From NCBI GenBank assembly GCA_947683625.1, contig CANTUR010000279.1, positions 2,388,501-2,452,500 on the forward strand: DNA of 64,000 nt, written 5' to 3'. Shown in pieces: positions 21,530 through 31,092 of the stretch. The position numbers and the translations under genes are program-made. Each line of letters begins with the position of its first letter. The first letter of the stretch is position 1. This DNA comes from Mallotus nudiflorus. Its lineage: Eukaryota > Streptophyta > Magnoliopsida > Malpighiales > Euphorbiaceae. Below the pieces are notes generated by a model that saw only the letters and a program-made list of their open reading frames with translations, was not told the origin of the DNA and searched no databases.

Positions 21530-21740
21530 CATCATGGAAATGAATATGCTACTAATAAAAATAGATATGACTATAACCTTTTTCGATGTCACATGAATGA
21601 TCATTCTATTAAGCAATGAAAATGCGACTATAACCTTCTTAGGTGTCACACGAATGAACATGCAGTTATAATCTTATTAGGTGTCACACAAATGAACATG
21701 CTATTATAACCTTCTTAGGTGTCACACGAAATGAAGATGC
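21530..21740. repeat. Tandem repeat array 1 (units of about 35-70 bp) in the Tat-like 3' region
   Basis: The word TATAACCTTCTTAGGTGTCA followed by CACGAATGAACATGC recurs about five times with variants at 21530-21740. The spacing is irregular, and unit ends differ by single substitutions. Confidence 0.8.
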
Positions 21741-21970
21741 TATGAGAATCCTCCTAAGTAGTGTGAATGCTCTTAAGTAATGTGAGGATGCTTTAAAGTA
21801 ATGAAAATGCTTCTAAGCATATGAGAAGATGCTTCTAAGCACCGAAAGTGCTTCTAAGCAATGTGAATGCTCCTAAGCATGTGAGTGCTTTTAAGAAATA
21901 TGAATGCTCTTAAGTAATGAGTGTGAGTGCTTCTAAGTAATGAAAGTGCTTCTAAGTAATGTGAATGAGG
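21741..21970. repeat. Tandem repeat array 2 (units of about 18-22 bp) in the Tat-like 3' region
   Basis: At least ten units of the form GTGAATGCTTCTAAGTAAT or GTGAGTGCTTCTAAGCAAT follow array 1 directly. Internal variants show a mix of single and double units. Confidence 0.85.
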
Positions 21971-22467
21971 TAGTAGTGATGATGCAGTGATGATGCCATT
22001 ATTTATTATGTTAAGGATGTTATTTTGATGATTTGGAGAGAGATATCCTGTAGTGAATTTTCCTTGCTCTTCTTCTTTTGCACAGTGTTAAATTTCTGAA
22101 AAAGGTAGTGCGCGCACAATGTCTTTAGATAGATGGAGTCCACATTAGTTTACTTTTATATGAGTTTGGTGCATGTCTTAGGCTCAAATCAAAGTTTTGG
22201 ACTATAGAAGTGAGTGTGCAAAGTCTTGAAGTGCGTGTAAAACCATAAAAGAGAGTGTGGAAGGGGGAAGTACCCATGACTGCCCATGGGAGGCGTGTGG
22301 TCACATGCTTCCTCCCCTTAGGGCCTGTTTAAACAACTATTTTAGAGGTTTGGGGAGGCCTTGTCCAGACTTCTTTGGATGTTTTCTAACTTTTGTTGAC
22401 CCTTTTTGTGTTTCAGGTGCTCTCTACTCTTTTTTTGTTGTTGTACTTCCATTTTCTTCTGCATAAA

Positions 22468-22670
22468 ATGGAATTACCTAATGTTCCTGAGGGTTTAGAG
22501 GACACTTTTATTGATGTTGATGTTGATCTTGAGGGTGGCTTTGTAGAGGCCACTGGAGTTGGGATGTCTGTTGTAGGATTAGCACATCTGGTGCTCAGAG
22601 TTCTCAGCCATCCAGGCTTTCTCAAGGAGATCAAATCCCTATTATTTATAGCTTGGAGACTCATGATTGG
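22468..22670 (+). pseudogene. PMD-like gene, probable first exon
   Basis: An ATG at 22468 opens a frame that is acidic at its start (repeated Asp/Val/Glu) and then reads L-R-V-L-S-H-P-G-F-L-K-E-I. An S-H-P-G-F-like block upstream of the main domain is common in PMD (plant mobile domain) proteins. The frame stays open to 22770, but resemblance ends near 22670, so a splice donor is probably in this area; the exact site was not determined. The gene is on the plus strand, opposite to gag-pol of the surrounding element. Confidence 0.5.
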
Positions 22671-22922
22671 GTGTGTCATCATTGCAAGGCATATCCTTAT
22701 TTGCCCTTATTTTCTAAAGCTTGTTCATTGGCTCCTTTGCTATTTATTTTGCTATATGAGGTTGTTGTAGCTGTAGCTCTATAGCTCTTACTGAAACTGT
22801 CTATCTAGTCATAACTTTATTGTAAATGTTGATGGTTGATAGCTCTTGCTTTATTTTCTCTTTGTGATTGTATGCTTACCATAATGTTTTACTTTTTGGC
22901 TTTTGTTATTGATCCTGTTAAA

Positions 22923-22957
<35 letters not shown>

Positions 22958-23161
22958 TGTTAGTATTTAGTAGTTGTGCAAATGTTTAATAGCATACCTA
23001 TTATTTGTAGCCTCGTACATATATTACTGTGTTGCTTGGTAGTTTCATTAGAGTTAGCATGTATTATTAGGGTCTCCTGGTGTGTGTTAAGTAGATGATT
23101 TCCAGGAAGGGCTTTGATGTAGTATTGTTGCATTATCTTATGACTCGTATTGTTAATTTAG
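22671..23161 (+). other. Probable first intron of the PMD-like gene, with (AG)n microsatellite
   Basis: This AT-rich stretch lacks coding resemblance. It contains an AG dinucleotide run at about 22926-22955 and ends in a pyrimidine-poor but usable acceptor, GTTAATTTAG, at 23152-23161. The intron is inferred from the coding blocks on both sides. Confidence 0.45.
22926..22955. repeat. (AG)n microsatellite
   Basis: About 14 uninterrupted AG repeats occur within the probable first intron of the PMD-like gene. Confidence 0.95.
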
Positions 23162-23677
23162 ATTGCCATGTATATATTGATAGAGCAGTTGATGGACATG
23201 ACACATAATTTCCATCTGTACGTTGGGCAGATGACTATTACCCCCTTTGATTTTGTCTCTATCACGGGCTTGAACTTTTCTAGAGAGCCCATTCCTTTTA
23301 GTAAGGAGGAGTGTTCTACTATTATGGTGAGGAGGTGCGTTACGATGGATTTTCTTGGGGTAGTCACACCTATGAAGTCTGGTTGCCCATATCTTGCTCG
23401 ATACACAAAGTTTGTTTCTTCCATATGGACTTTCTATGATGATGGTCTTGTCTCCGCAGAGCAGCTGGCTCATTGCTTTTTGTATTATTTCCTAAGTGTT
23501 GTTATCTTCCCAAACCCTTCGAGTATGGGTGATCTACAATTACTGTCTATCTTGAGAGATTTGGATGGCTTGTTGGGTTATTATTGGGGCACTACTATCT
23601 TTGCTCGTATATACTCGAGCCTTGATATAGCATACCAAGGTGGCTTAAGGATCTGTGGATGCTTGTCCATGCTAGAC
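23162..23677 (+). pseudogene. PMD-like gene, exon 2: core of the plant mobile domain
   Basis: This 516-base exon is open throughout (172 codons). It contains the signature opening of the plant mobile domain: a leucine-rich helix, N-F-H-L-Y-V-G-Q-M-T-I-T-P-F-D-F, then I-T-G-L-N-F-S and P-I-P-F. A tryptophan/leucine-rich middle and a Y-Y-W-G-T-T-I block follow. It ends just before GTGAGTAGG at 23678, a good splice donor. PMD proteins occur as host genes (the MAIN/MAIL family, linked to silencing and genome stability in Arabidopsis) and as cargo of transposable elements. Here the context is a Tat-like retrotransposon, in antisense. The biochemical activity of the domain is not established. Confidence 0.8.
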
Positions 23678-23746
23678 GTGAGTAGGAGTTCTATTGTTTG
23701 TTCTTTTGCTTTTGGTTTATTATTTCTAACCCTCTGATTTTGATAG
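23678..23746 (+). other. Intron of the PMD-like gene (69 bp)
   Basis: It starts GTGAGTAGG and ends TTTTGATAG, is T-rich, and joins two exons in phase 0. The coding resemblance continues across it without loss. Confidence 0.65.
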
Positions 23747-23905
23747 ATTTGGGCATATGAGTTTGAGATTCTCCCTTGTCCATCCATCGAGCATTTCTAA
23801 GAGGATGGCTTCCCTCATTATCCTCTCTAGATCAGAAAGACTACTGATTTGATTAAGGATTGCATGGTAGCTCGGGATCATATAGGGAAGCTGTTCCCTA
23901 ATTAG
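23747..23905 (+). pseudogene. PMD-like gene, exon 3
   Basis: The exon opens with I-W-A-Y-E-F-E-I-L-P; the W-A-Y-E block is a hallmark of PMD proteins and directly follows the leucine-rich end of exon 2. It is 159 bases (53 codons, phase 0) and ends AG before GTATGTCT. Three in-frame stops, including the last codon TAG, break it. The terminal TAG is one base from the CAG usual at exon ends. Confidence 0.7.
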
Positions 23906-23974
23906 GTATGTCTAATTCCTATTGTGTTGGTTATTTCTTTCTTAGGGATCTTTTGTTTATTGTTGCCCTTTTAG
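23906..23974 (+). other. Intron of the PMD-like gene (about 69 bp)
   Basis: It begins GTATGTCT and ends in CCCTTTTAG (23974), with an alternative acceptor CAG three bases on. It is T-rich and flanked by phase-0 exons. Confidence 0.6.
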
Positions 23975-24406
23975 CAGATCTTTCTTTGCCAGTGGGTAGA
24001 GAGGTCTCATTGCATGGTAGAGATAGTGGTTGCATGGTAGCTAACAGAAAGACAAGTGTTTCTTTTTGGCCTCATTAATAAAGTGTGGTATTTGGGTGAG
24101 CGAGTCCATCATTAGTGGGATGGCCCATATATGAGGAAACTTCCTATCACTCCCCCTAGTGACATGTTCTAGGGCCACGGGCTTTATGGTGATGATCTTG
24201 CTACTGTTATGATGGGTTTCCCCTTTGAGAGTCTCTTGAAGAGTGCAGGTTTACCTTATGCCGATGTATTGATCACTTAACTAATTGATGTTGTAGCTAG
24301 TGGGACCTTTCCTTCACTTCCACCTTATTAGGCAGATGCATCTCGTCCTTTGAGTTTGAGGATTAGGCCATCATGCCGATCATCAAGAGTCGCTTCTTCT
24401 GATATG
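23975..24406 (+). pseudogene. PMD-like gene, exon 4
   Basis: 432 bases (144 codons, phase 0) continue the domain with V-W-Y-L-G-E-R-V, a G-P-Y-M-R-K-L-P-I-T-P-P-S-D-M-F stretch and a G-H-G-L-Y-G-D-D-L segment. W-Y-L-G-E-R-V is shared by PMD proteins. Stops occur at several places. At least two TAG codons sit where Gln would fit (after V-H-H and after D-M-F). It ends before the donor GTAAGCC at 24407. Confidence 0.7.
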
Positions 24407-24498
24407 GTAAGCCTTTATTCCTATTCTAGTGTAAGCATATAACAAACTTTATTAATAATAAATTATAATTGACAATAGTTATGAGAACTTATCTGCAG
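24407..24498 (+). other. Intron of the PMD-like gene (92 bp)
   Basis: It begins GTAAGCC and ends TTATCTGCAG. It is AT-rich and has a strong acceptor. Confidence 0.65.
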
Positions 24499-24750
24499 TG
24501 ATGTTGGAGGAGATCCAAATCTCATTTTGGGGAGGATAAGGGTATGTTTTGTATTAAGGCGACTGCCCATGCTAGTGGTGTGGCTTTTGGTAGTACTATT
24601 CTTAGGGATTTGATAGTTTAACCATATTTGTCTTTACTTGGGATGGATATCCTTGGTAGAGTAGTGAATTTCAATTTGCCTAGACCTAGCTTCCCTCAGT
24701 CAGGTTTTGCTCTTGAAAATGCTACCCATGTTCATGTTCTTCAGTTATTC
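24499..24750 (+). pseudogene. PMD-like gene, last recognisable exon
   Basis: In phase 0 the exon starts with TGA (one base from CGA, Arg) followed by W-R-R-S-K-S-H-F-G. After a TAA at 24619 it continues with V-N-F-N-L-P-R-P and Q-S-G-F-A-L-E-N-A-T-H-V. The end is uncertain; hydrophobic sequence follows to 24966 without resemblance to the domain. The short C-terminal region is variable in this family. Confidence 0.5.
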
Positions 24751-25840
24751 TTGCTCGTGTTCCATTTATTTAGTGAGTGGTGGTTGACTTATTTGATTAC
24801 TTTTGTAGATTCTTGTCTCCTCTGGTTAGTACTAGTATACTGTTGTAGGGAGTGCATAATAGTGCTTTTTGTAGTTTGTTACCACTCAGAGGGTATACCT
24901 TCTTTATTGTACCTATTTATTTTTTTCATATGTTTTATGTATGAGTGTATGATATGCAATATGTAATGCAGGTTAAGCACTGTATCACTAGTGGTGAATG
25001 AGAGTAGGAGAGTGTAAATTATTGTGATCGCATCAGTGAGTTAGAGTCATGGTTATCGTCCTTTGTGATGAACGATGATGAGTTAGGACTAGTAGAGGGG
25101 AATGCTTGAGAAGGATTAGTGCTTACTTCTAATGGCAACCACAGTTGATGTAGTTGTATTAGGAGTTAGGTGTAGGACTTTTGGCCTGTGGTTTGCTTTA
25201 TTGTATCATTTTCCCGAGGTTATGGACTCTAGGTTTTGTATATGGGCATTTATCCTGCATGTTGTATGATGCTTGTATGATGATGATTGTATATGCTTCC
25301 TGTTGTGTATCATTGATAATGATGTTTGCCATTACTATCGTTTGCCTCTTTTCCCTTTTTAACCTAAGGCGTCTCCTTTTGGAGCTTTTTATATGAACCT
25401 AGGTTTTCTTTTTCTTTCATTTTTTGCTTAGGGTGTCTCCTTTCAAAGCTTTTCACACCTAGCTGGGCTTTTTTTTTTTTACAATAGTGGTTGATCTCAA
25501 AAGGAGAGCTCAGAGAAGATGGTAAGAACCATGGTCATGTAATGAAGAAAAATGCAAAGCATGCTTGATGCAATTCATAATGATAAAATGTGTTGCACTT
25601 TTCAAAGACATTTTGCATAAATTGGCATTCATTCTCATTTTACTATAATCATTTAAGAAAAGCACACGTGCATTCGTACAAATTTTAAACTTGAGGTTAC
25701 CCCTATCCTTAACTAGCCTTCTTAGGTTTTCTATTTAAGTATTTTTTCTCTTTCCCTAATTTTTGCATGAGCTGTCTTTTTAGGTTTTCATCTTAGTATG
25801 AAGTCCCTAACTTTTTTCTGAGCTACCATTTTTAGGTTTT
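24751..25840. other. Spacer between the PMD-like gene and pol in the Tat-like element
   Basis: No gene was recognised. Near 25365-25445 two copies of a GGCGTCTCCTTTTGGAGCTT-like word occur. The frames at 25181-25396 and 24751-24966 are hydrophobic, lack motifs and are probably chance openings. Confidence 0.5.
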
Positions 25841-27060
25841 TAACTAAGATGATGATTTTTTTTGCCTTAAACATAGTACTTCTTCTAGTGGTCTGTATTG
25901 ACTGGTTCAGAGAATTCATTGCCTTCAAAATCCATCAATTTGACTGCTCCTTTTGATAGGGCATGTTTGACCAGGTATGGGCCTTCCCAGTTCAATCTAA
26001 ATTTCCCTCTAGGGTCCAAAACATTCTATCTTGTTTGCTTTAGCACCCAGTCTCCTACTTTCACATTTTTGTGTTTGACTCTTCTATTGAAGATCTTGGC
26101 TAGTCCAGCCTAATATAATTGTGTGTGATATAGAGCCTTGAGCCTCTTTCTCTCTAAGAGAGTGAGATTGTTGTGCCTCGGTTGAGCCCATTGTACTTTT
26201 GGCAATTCATATTCGATTGCTACCTGAAGAGACTTGATCTCTGTTTCGATTGGAAGGACTGCTTTTAATCCATACACTAATGAGAAAGGAGTTGCTCTTA
26301 TTAAAGTTTTGAATATTGTTTGGTACCCCCATAAGGCATGCGGCAATCTATCTACCCAATCTTGGTAAGTCTAAGTTATCTTTGATAAGATATTTTTGAT
26401 GTTCTTGTTTGTAGTTTCGATGACCCCATTTGCATGTGGTTGGTAAGGAGAAGATTTATGATGTTCCACCTTATAACTTCTTACTAGCTCTCTAACTTCC
26501 CCTTGGAATTGGACACCGTTGTCAGAGATGATATGATAAAGGGTCCCATATTAATAGAGCAAGTTTTTTTTTATGAACTTAGCTACTTGCTTAGCTCCTA
26601 TCCTTGTAAATGATTATGCTTTGACCTATTTTGTAAAGTAGTCTACTAGGATGAACCTGTGTCTATTTAAGCTTATCAGATGGATTTCCCCAATTGTGTA
26701 TAGTCCCCATGCTAAGAGGAGATGTAGTGTAGTTCTGTTGGGGGAAGGTGGCTGACATTCTCGTGGATTTGATACTTGTGGCATTTTTTTACAAATTTGA
26801 TGTAGTCTTCCATCATTGCATCTAGAAGAACCCTTGTCTGATTAACTTCTTAGCCAGGATTTCTCCATTCGTGTGTGGACCACAAAAACCCTCGTGTACT
26901 TCTTTTATTACTCTTGCATCTTTAATTTCATTTAGACATCAAAGTTGTAAACCATATGAGGTTCTCCTATATAACACACCCTAGTACGATGTGAATTTTG
27001 ATGCTAGTCATCGAATGACTACTTTATCTCTTTTATATGCTTGATTAGGATAGGTTCGTT
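25841..27060 (-). pseudogene. pol: Tat-like integrase, broken
   Basis: Minus strand. The core is readable with few stops. The first catalytic Asp is replaced: the conserved W-G-x-D block reads W-G-L-Y, with Tyr at 26698-26700. The second Asp (I-S-D-N-G, Asp at 26521-26523) and the Glu (I-E-T-T-N, Glu at 26416-26418) are present and 35 codons apart. Downstream, 26110-26346 encodes L-P-H-A-L-W-G-Y, T-P-F-S-L-V-Y-G and L-P-I-E-T-E-I, and 25880-26090 a GPY/F-like end (W-E-G-P-Y, A-V-K-L). It is the last gene of pol in the gypsy order. Loss of the Asp plus stops means no activity. Confidence 0.85.
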
Positions 27061-28275
27061 CCTTTAAAATATCTCTAGATGTCATAGAACCAGGGATTTT
27101 TAGCTACTTCTATCTTTGCTATTCTATAGTTTTTATGACAGTGTCATCCCGATTTGAGTAGAATCAGGGAAGCAAGTGCATCTGCCATCTGATTTTTATT
27201 TTTAGGGAGATGAATGAATTTGCATTTTCAAAAGGACACGGTGAGTAGCCTCAAGTTGTCCAAATAAGGCTTTAAGTGCTGCTCTTTCAGTTCCCACTCT
27301 TCCATGGCATGGTTGATTACTGGCATGGAATCTTTGAAGATTTTGACTTCTATGATATCTAGGGCTATCAGTGCTTTTATTCCGAGTGTGCATGCCTCAT
27401 ATTCTACTTCATTTTTTGTGACTCTGAACTAGAGCTTTTTAGCAATTGGTACTACTTCACTTTCTAGAGATTGTAGGATGACATTGACTCTTATGCTGAA
27501 CTGATTGATTGCTCCATCAAAGTACATGTGCCATCCTTAGATTTTAATGGTTGAGCTGAGGTCATCTCAGAAGTCTAGTTGGATTTCTTTTGAGTTTAGA
27601 ATGGGTTTGAGAGCTAGAAATTCAACCATTGCTCTCCCTTTTACTGCCTTCTTAGTTAGATATTGCACGTTGAATTCTATTGGCAGTACAAGCCACTTGG
27701 CAAGTTTCCCCACTAGAGAGGGAGCTTCATAGAGGTACTTCATTGGGTCCATTTTAGACACGACCTAAATTCCGTATTAAAAGTAGTGTCTGACCTTCTT
27801 CATTGCCCATACCATTGCTAGGCATATCTGTTCAACTTGGATGTACTTCTCCTCATATGGCAACATCTTCTTGCTCAAGTAGTAGATTACGTGTTCTACT
27901 TTCGTTTCTCCCTCTTAGGCCAACATTGAACCGATTGCATTCCCTTCGATGGCCAGATACAGGGTTAGAGGTATCCCTAGTTTAGGTGGTCTTAGAATCG
28001 CTGGGTTGGCTAGGTAGCTTCTGATCTTGTCAAATGCTAGCTGACACTATTCATTCCATTCAACTGGCTAATCTTTTCTGAGTAGCTTGAAGATTGGTTC
28101 ACACACTGTTGTCAACTTAGCAATGAATCTACTGATGAACTATAATTTCCCTATAAAAACTCTTATTTCTTTCTCTATGATGGCTTTTGCTTGGTCTAGA
28201 TCCATTTTGGTCCCGTTCTGACTAACAACATACCTTAACATCTTTCTTAAAGTGACCCTAAAAATGTATTTATTT
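27061..28275 (-). pseudogene. pol: Tat-like RNase H and connection domain, broken
   Basis: Minus strand. 27567-27761 encodes the P-M-K-Y-L-Y-E-A-P and W-L-V-L-P-I-E-F segment of the first RNase H domain. At 27180-27420 comes an additional RNase H-like domain with N-E-V-E-Y-E-A, V-K-I-F-K-D-S and A-D-A-L-A-S. Two RNase H domains in series are a known trait of the Tat clade. Stops and frameshifts separate the parts. Confidence 0.75.
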
Positions 28276-28780
28276 GGATTTAGCCTAAAACTATACTTTT
28301 TGACTCGAGATTAGAGGGGTGTTCTTCCCTAGTTCTTAACTTAACCATCATGTTGTCGACGTATACCTCCACTTCTTTATGTATCATGTCATGGAACATT
28401 GCAGTTGCCATTCTCTGGTAGGTTGCCCCTGCATTCTTTAGTCCAAAAGGCATTATTCTGTAGCAATAAGTGCCCCATCCTATTATGAAAGCTATTTTTG
28501 CTTTGTTGATAATGGCCATTAGGATCTTATTGTACCCGAAGAATCCATCCATGAAGGAGTACATTGCATATATGGTGGCATTGTCAACCAGTATGTCTAT
28601 GTGGGGTAGTGGGAAATCATCCTTCGAGCAGACCTTATTTAGATCTCTATAGTCGATGCAGATTCTAACCCTTCTATTTTTCTTTGGTACTAGCACCACA
28701 TTTGCTAACCATTCTAAATAGTCTACTACCTCTAGGAATTTTTCCTTAATTTGTTTCTCGATGTTCTTTTTCACTAGCTG
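28276..28780 (-). pseudogene. pol: Tat-like reverse transcriptase
   Basis: The longest intact pol piece in the window, 164 codons on the minus strand. It carries W-L-A-N-V-V-L-V-P-K-K-N, I-C-I-D-Y-R-D-L-N-K, D-D-F-P-L-P-H-I-D, the F-M-D-G-F block, G-T-Y-C-Y-R-I-M-P-F-G-L-K-N-A-G-A-T-Y-Q-R and the catalytic site at 28352-28363. That site reads Y-V-D-N, not Y-V-D-D. Loss of the second Asp would abolish polymerase activity. The first part of the domain lies towards 29118, next to the inserted LTR pair. Confidence 0.92.
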
Positions 28781-29118
28781 GGCCCATTATGGTTTGAGTC
28801 TTTTCAATTTCTGCATTACCAATTTGTACCCTTCTTTGGTAAAAATTGAGTAATGTCTCTATCAATACCAAACATATCATCGCACATCTAGGCAAATACT
28901 TTTGAATATTTTATTAATATTTTTTCAACTTCTCTCCTCTTTTTAGGGTAACATCTTTCAAAATATGTAGAATGCGTGGTTTAAATTCCATGCCAATGTT
29001 AAATGATTATGTGCATATGGAATGAATGTCAAATATGCTAATGTTTTGATCAATGCAATGCACACTATCATTAGGAAAGACATCAAACAAGTAAGCAAAA
29101 TCAAATATCATTCCATTA
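28781..29118 (-). pseudogene. pol: Tat-like pol, decayed region before reverse transcriptase
   Basis: This is the stretch between reverse transcriptase and the inserted LTR pair. It has only fragments of coding sequence and several stops on the minus strand. Its counterpart continues at 31093 after the insertion. Confidence 0.5.
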
Positions 29119-29123
29119 ACTTT
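29119..29123. other. Left target-site duplication of the LTR pair (ACTTT)
   Basis: ACTTT directly precedes TGATGAG at 29124 and is repeated exactly at 31088-31092. Confidence 0.85.
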
Positions 29124-30097
29124 TGATGAGAATACTAGTATGACAAGAAATCCTAATCTAATAAGGATTCAAGATGTGACAAGCAATCCAAATCCAATAA
29201 GGATTCAAGATGTAACAAGGAATCCTAAGAAAAAAGGATTCAAGATATGATAAGGAATCAAAATCCAACAAGGATTCAAGTTGTAATAAGGAATCCTAAT
29301 CCAATAAGGATTGATGACCCTTTGACTTATGATGGAAGTCCAATCACATGGGTATGTGTTAAGAAGATGAAGGAATCAATATGGGCTCAAAGTACAAATT
29401 TGAATCAATCTTATCCATTTGATGCACATTGAATTAATTATGGTCCAAAGCTTATTTATTTAGTGCAAATTCATGATTTAGGCCCAAGTAGTGTTATTGG
29501 GTCCAATTTGGATGTATTAAGCTCAAAGGAGTAGCTACATATATTCCAAGCCCAAGATGAAGCCCAAATATGTGTTATTTAGTTTAATTAGTATTTTAAA
29601 ATGAATTTTGGATTTGTTACTTATCCAAAACATTTTTAGAGTGTTTGTTTTTAGTTAGGATTACTTTTCTTTAACTTAGTTGACAAGCAAAATAATTCCT
29701 TACCTTTAAGGATTTGTTTTCTTATCTTTTAGGGATTTATTATCCTTATCTTTTATGGATTTGTTTTATTTTAGGTTTAGGATTAAGAATTCTTATAAAT
29801 AGCTTATTTTAAGCATATTTTTTTTATCAATCAAATAAAGCGACGAAATTTGCTTCAAATTACTTGGAGTTTTATTCTTTGAACTTTCTAAACAAAATAG
29901 GTTGTTTGATAGTTCACTTGTCTTATCAATTAGAACATCCATATCTAATTATGGTGACTTCCTGATAGCTAGAGTTCTTAATTGTTAGACAATTAAGGGT
30001 TCTAGTTTCAACCCAACTTGTTACTTGGACGATCTAAGGTGTGGGTATTAATAGATTGTTACAATTTTTGTTTGTTAGATAAACTCAGCTCGCATCA
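29124..30097. repeat. First of two head-to-tail LTR-like repeats (974 bp)
   Basis: It starts TGATGAGAATACTAG and ends CAGCTCGCATCA. It matches 30101-31087 along the whole length with few changes. TG...CA ends and flanking duplications identify it as an LTR. At 29138-29310 are four to five units of an approximately 37-bp repeat built on AATCCTAATCCAATAAGGAT. No coding sequence was found. A short open frame (29247-29432) is a product of these repeats. Confidence 0.82.
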
Positions 30098-30100
30098 TTT
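30098..30100. other. Junction of the two LTR-like repeats
   Basis: Only TTT separates the terminal CGCATCA of the first repeat from the initial TGAATGATAAG of the second. No primer-binding site, polypurine tract or internal domain is present. Confidence 0.8.
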
Positions 30101-31087
30101 TGAATGATAAGAAACTAGGACGATAAGAAATCCTAATCCAATAAGGATTCAAGATTTGACAAGCAATCCAAATCTAATAAGGATTCAAGATGTAACAAGG
30201 AATCCTAATAAAAAGGATTGAAGATGTGACAAGGAATCCAAATCCAATAAGGATTCAAGGTGTAACAGGGAATCCTAATCCAATAAGGATTGACGATCCT
30301 TTGACTTATAATGGAAGTCCAATCACATGGGCATGTGTTAAGAAGAAGAAGGAAGCAATATGGGTTCAAAGTACAAATTTGAATCAATCTTATCCATTTG
30401 ATGCACTTGGAATTAATTCTAGTCTAAAGCTTATTCATTTAGTGCAAATTCAAGATTTAGGCCCAAGTAGTGTTATTGGGTCTAATTTGGATGTATTAAG
30501 CTCAAAGGAGTAGCTATACATATTCCAAGCCTAAGATGAAGCCCAAATATGTGTTATTTAGTTTAATTAGTATTTTAAAATGAATTTTGGATTTGTTACT
30601 TATCCAAAACATTTTTAGAGTGTTTATTTTTAGTTAGGAATACTTTTCTTTAACTTAATTGACAAGCAAAATAATTCTTTACCTTTAAGGATTTGTTTTC
30701 TTATCTTTTAGGGATTTATTATCCTTATCTTTTAAGGATTTGTTTTAGTTTAGGTTTAGGATTAACAATTCTTATAAATAGCTTATTTTATAGCCTATTT
30801 TAGGCATCATTTTTTATCAATCAAATAAAATGACGAATTTTGCTTCAAATTACTTGGAGTTTTATTCTTTGAACTTTCTAAACAAAATAGGTTGTTTGAT
30901 AGTTTACTTGTCTTATTAATTAGAACATCCATATCTAATTGTGGTGACTTCCTGATAGCTAGAGTTCTTAATTGTTAGATAATTAAGGGTTTTAGTTTCC
31001 AGACAACTTGTTTCTTGGATGATCTAAGGTGTGGGTATCAATAGATTGTTACAGGTTTTGTTTGTTAGATAAACTTAGTTCGCATCA
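30101..31087. repeat. Second of two head-to-tail LTR-like repeats (987 bp)
   Basis: It starts TGAATGATAAGAAAC and ends TTAGTTCGCATCA, followed by ACTTT. It carries the same internal repeat at about 30120-30290 and the same CTTGGAGTTTTATTCTTTG segment near 30855. A T/A-rich 12-bp duplication (TTATTTTATAGC-like) near 30783 is absent from the first copy. Confidence 0.82.
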
Positions 31088-31092
31088 ACTTT

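Larger units (their letters stand above)
21262..22467. other. 3' region of the Tat-like element, repeat-bearing, no gene seen
   Basis: Apart from the two tandem arrays listed separately, no coding frame or motif is visible. The end (22250-22467) leads into the start of the PMD-like gene and may hold its promoter, but no clear TATA box was identified. Confidence 0.55.

Noticed and set aside
21530..21970. Regularly spaced short repeats that recall a CRISPR array
   Set aside because: Units are contiguous and diverged, with no unique spacers, and lie inside a plant retrotransposon; they are ordinary tandem repeats.
22413..22682. Minus-strand 89-codon frame
   Set aside because: Shadow of the first exon of the PMD-like gene; the plus strand carries the recognisable H-P-G-F block.
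30205..30387. Minus-strand frame with repeated N-P-Y-W-I-R-I units as a repeat protein
   Set aside because: Caused by the 37-bp repeat of the LTR pair; it ends outside the repeat and has no counterpart of equal length in the first LTR.
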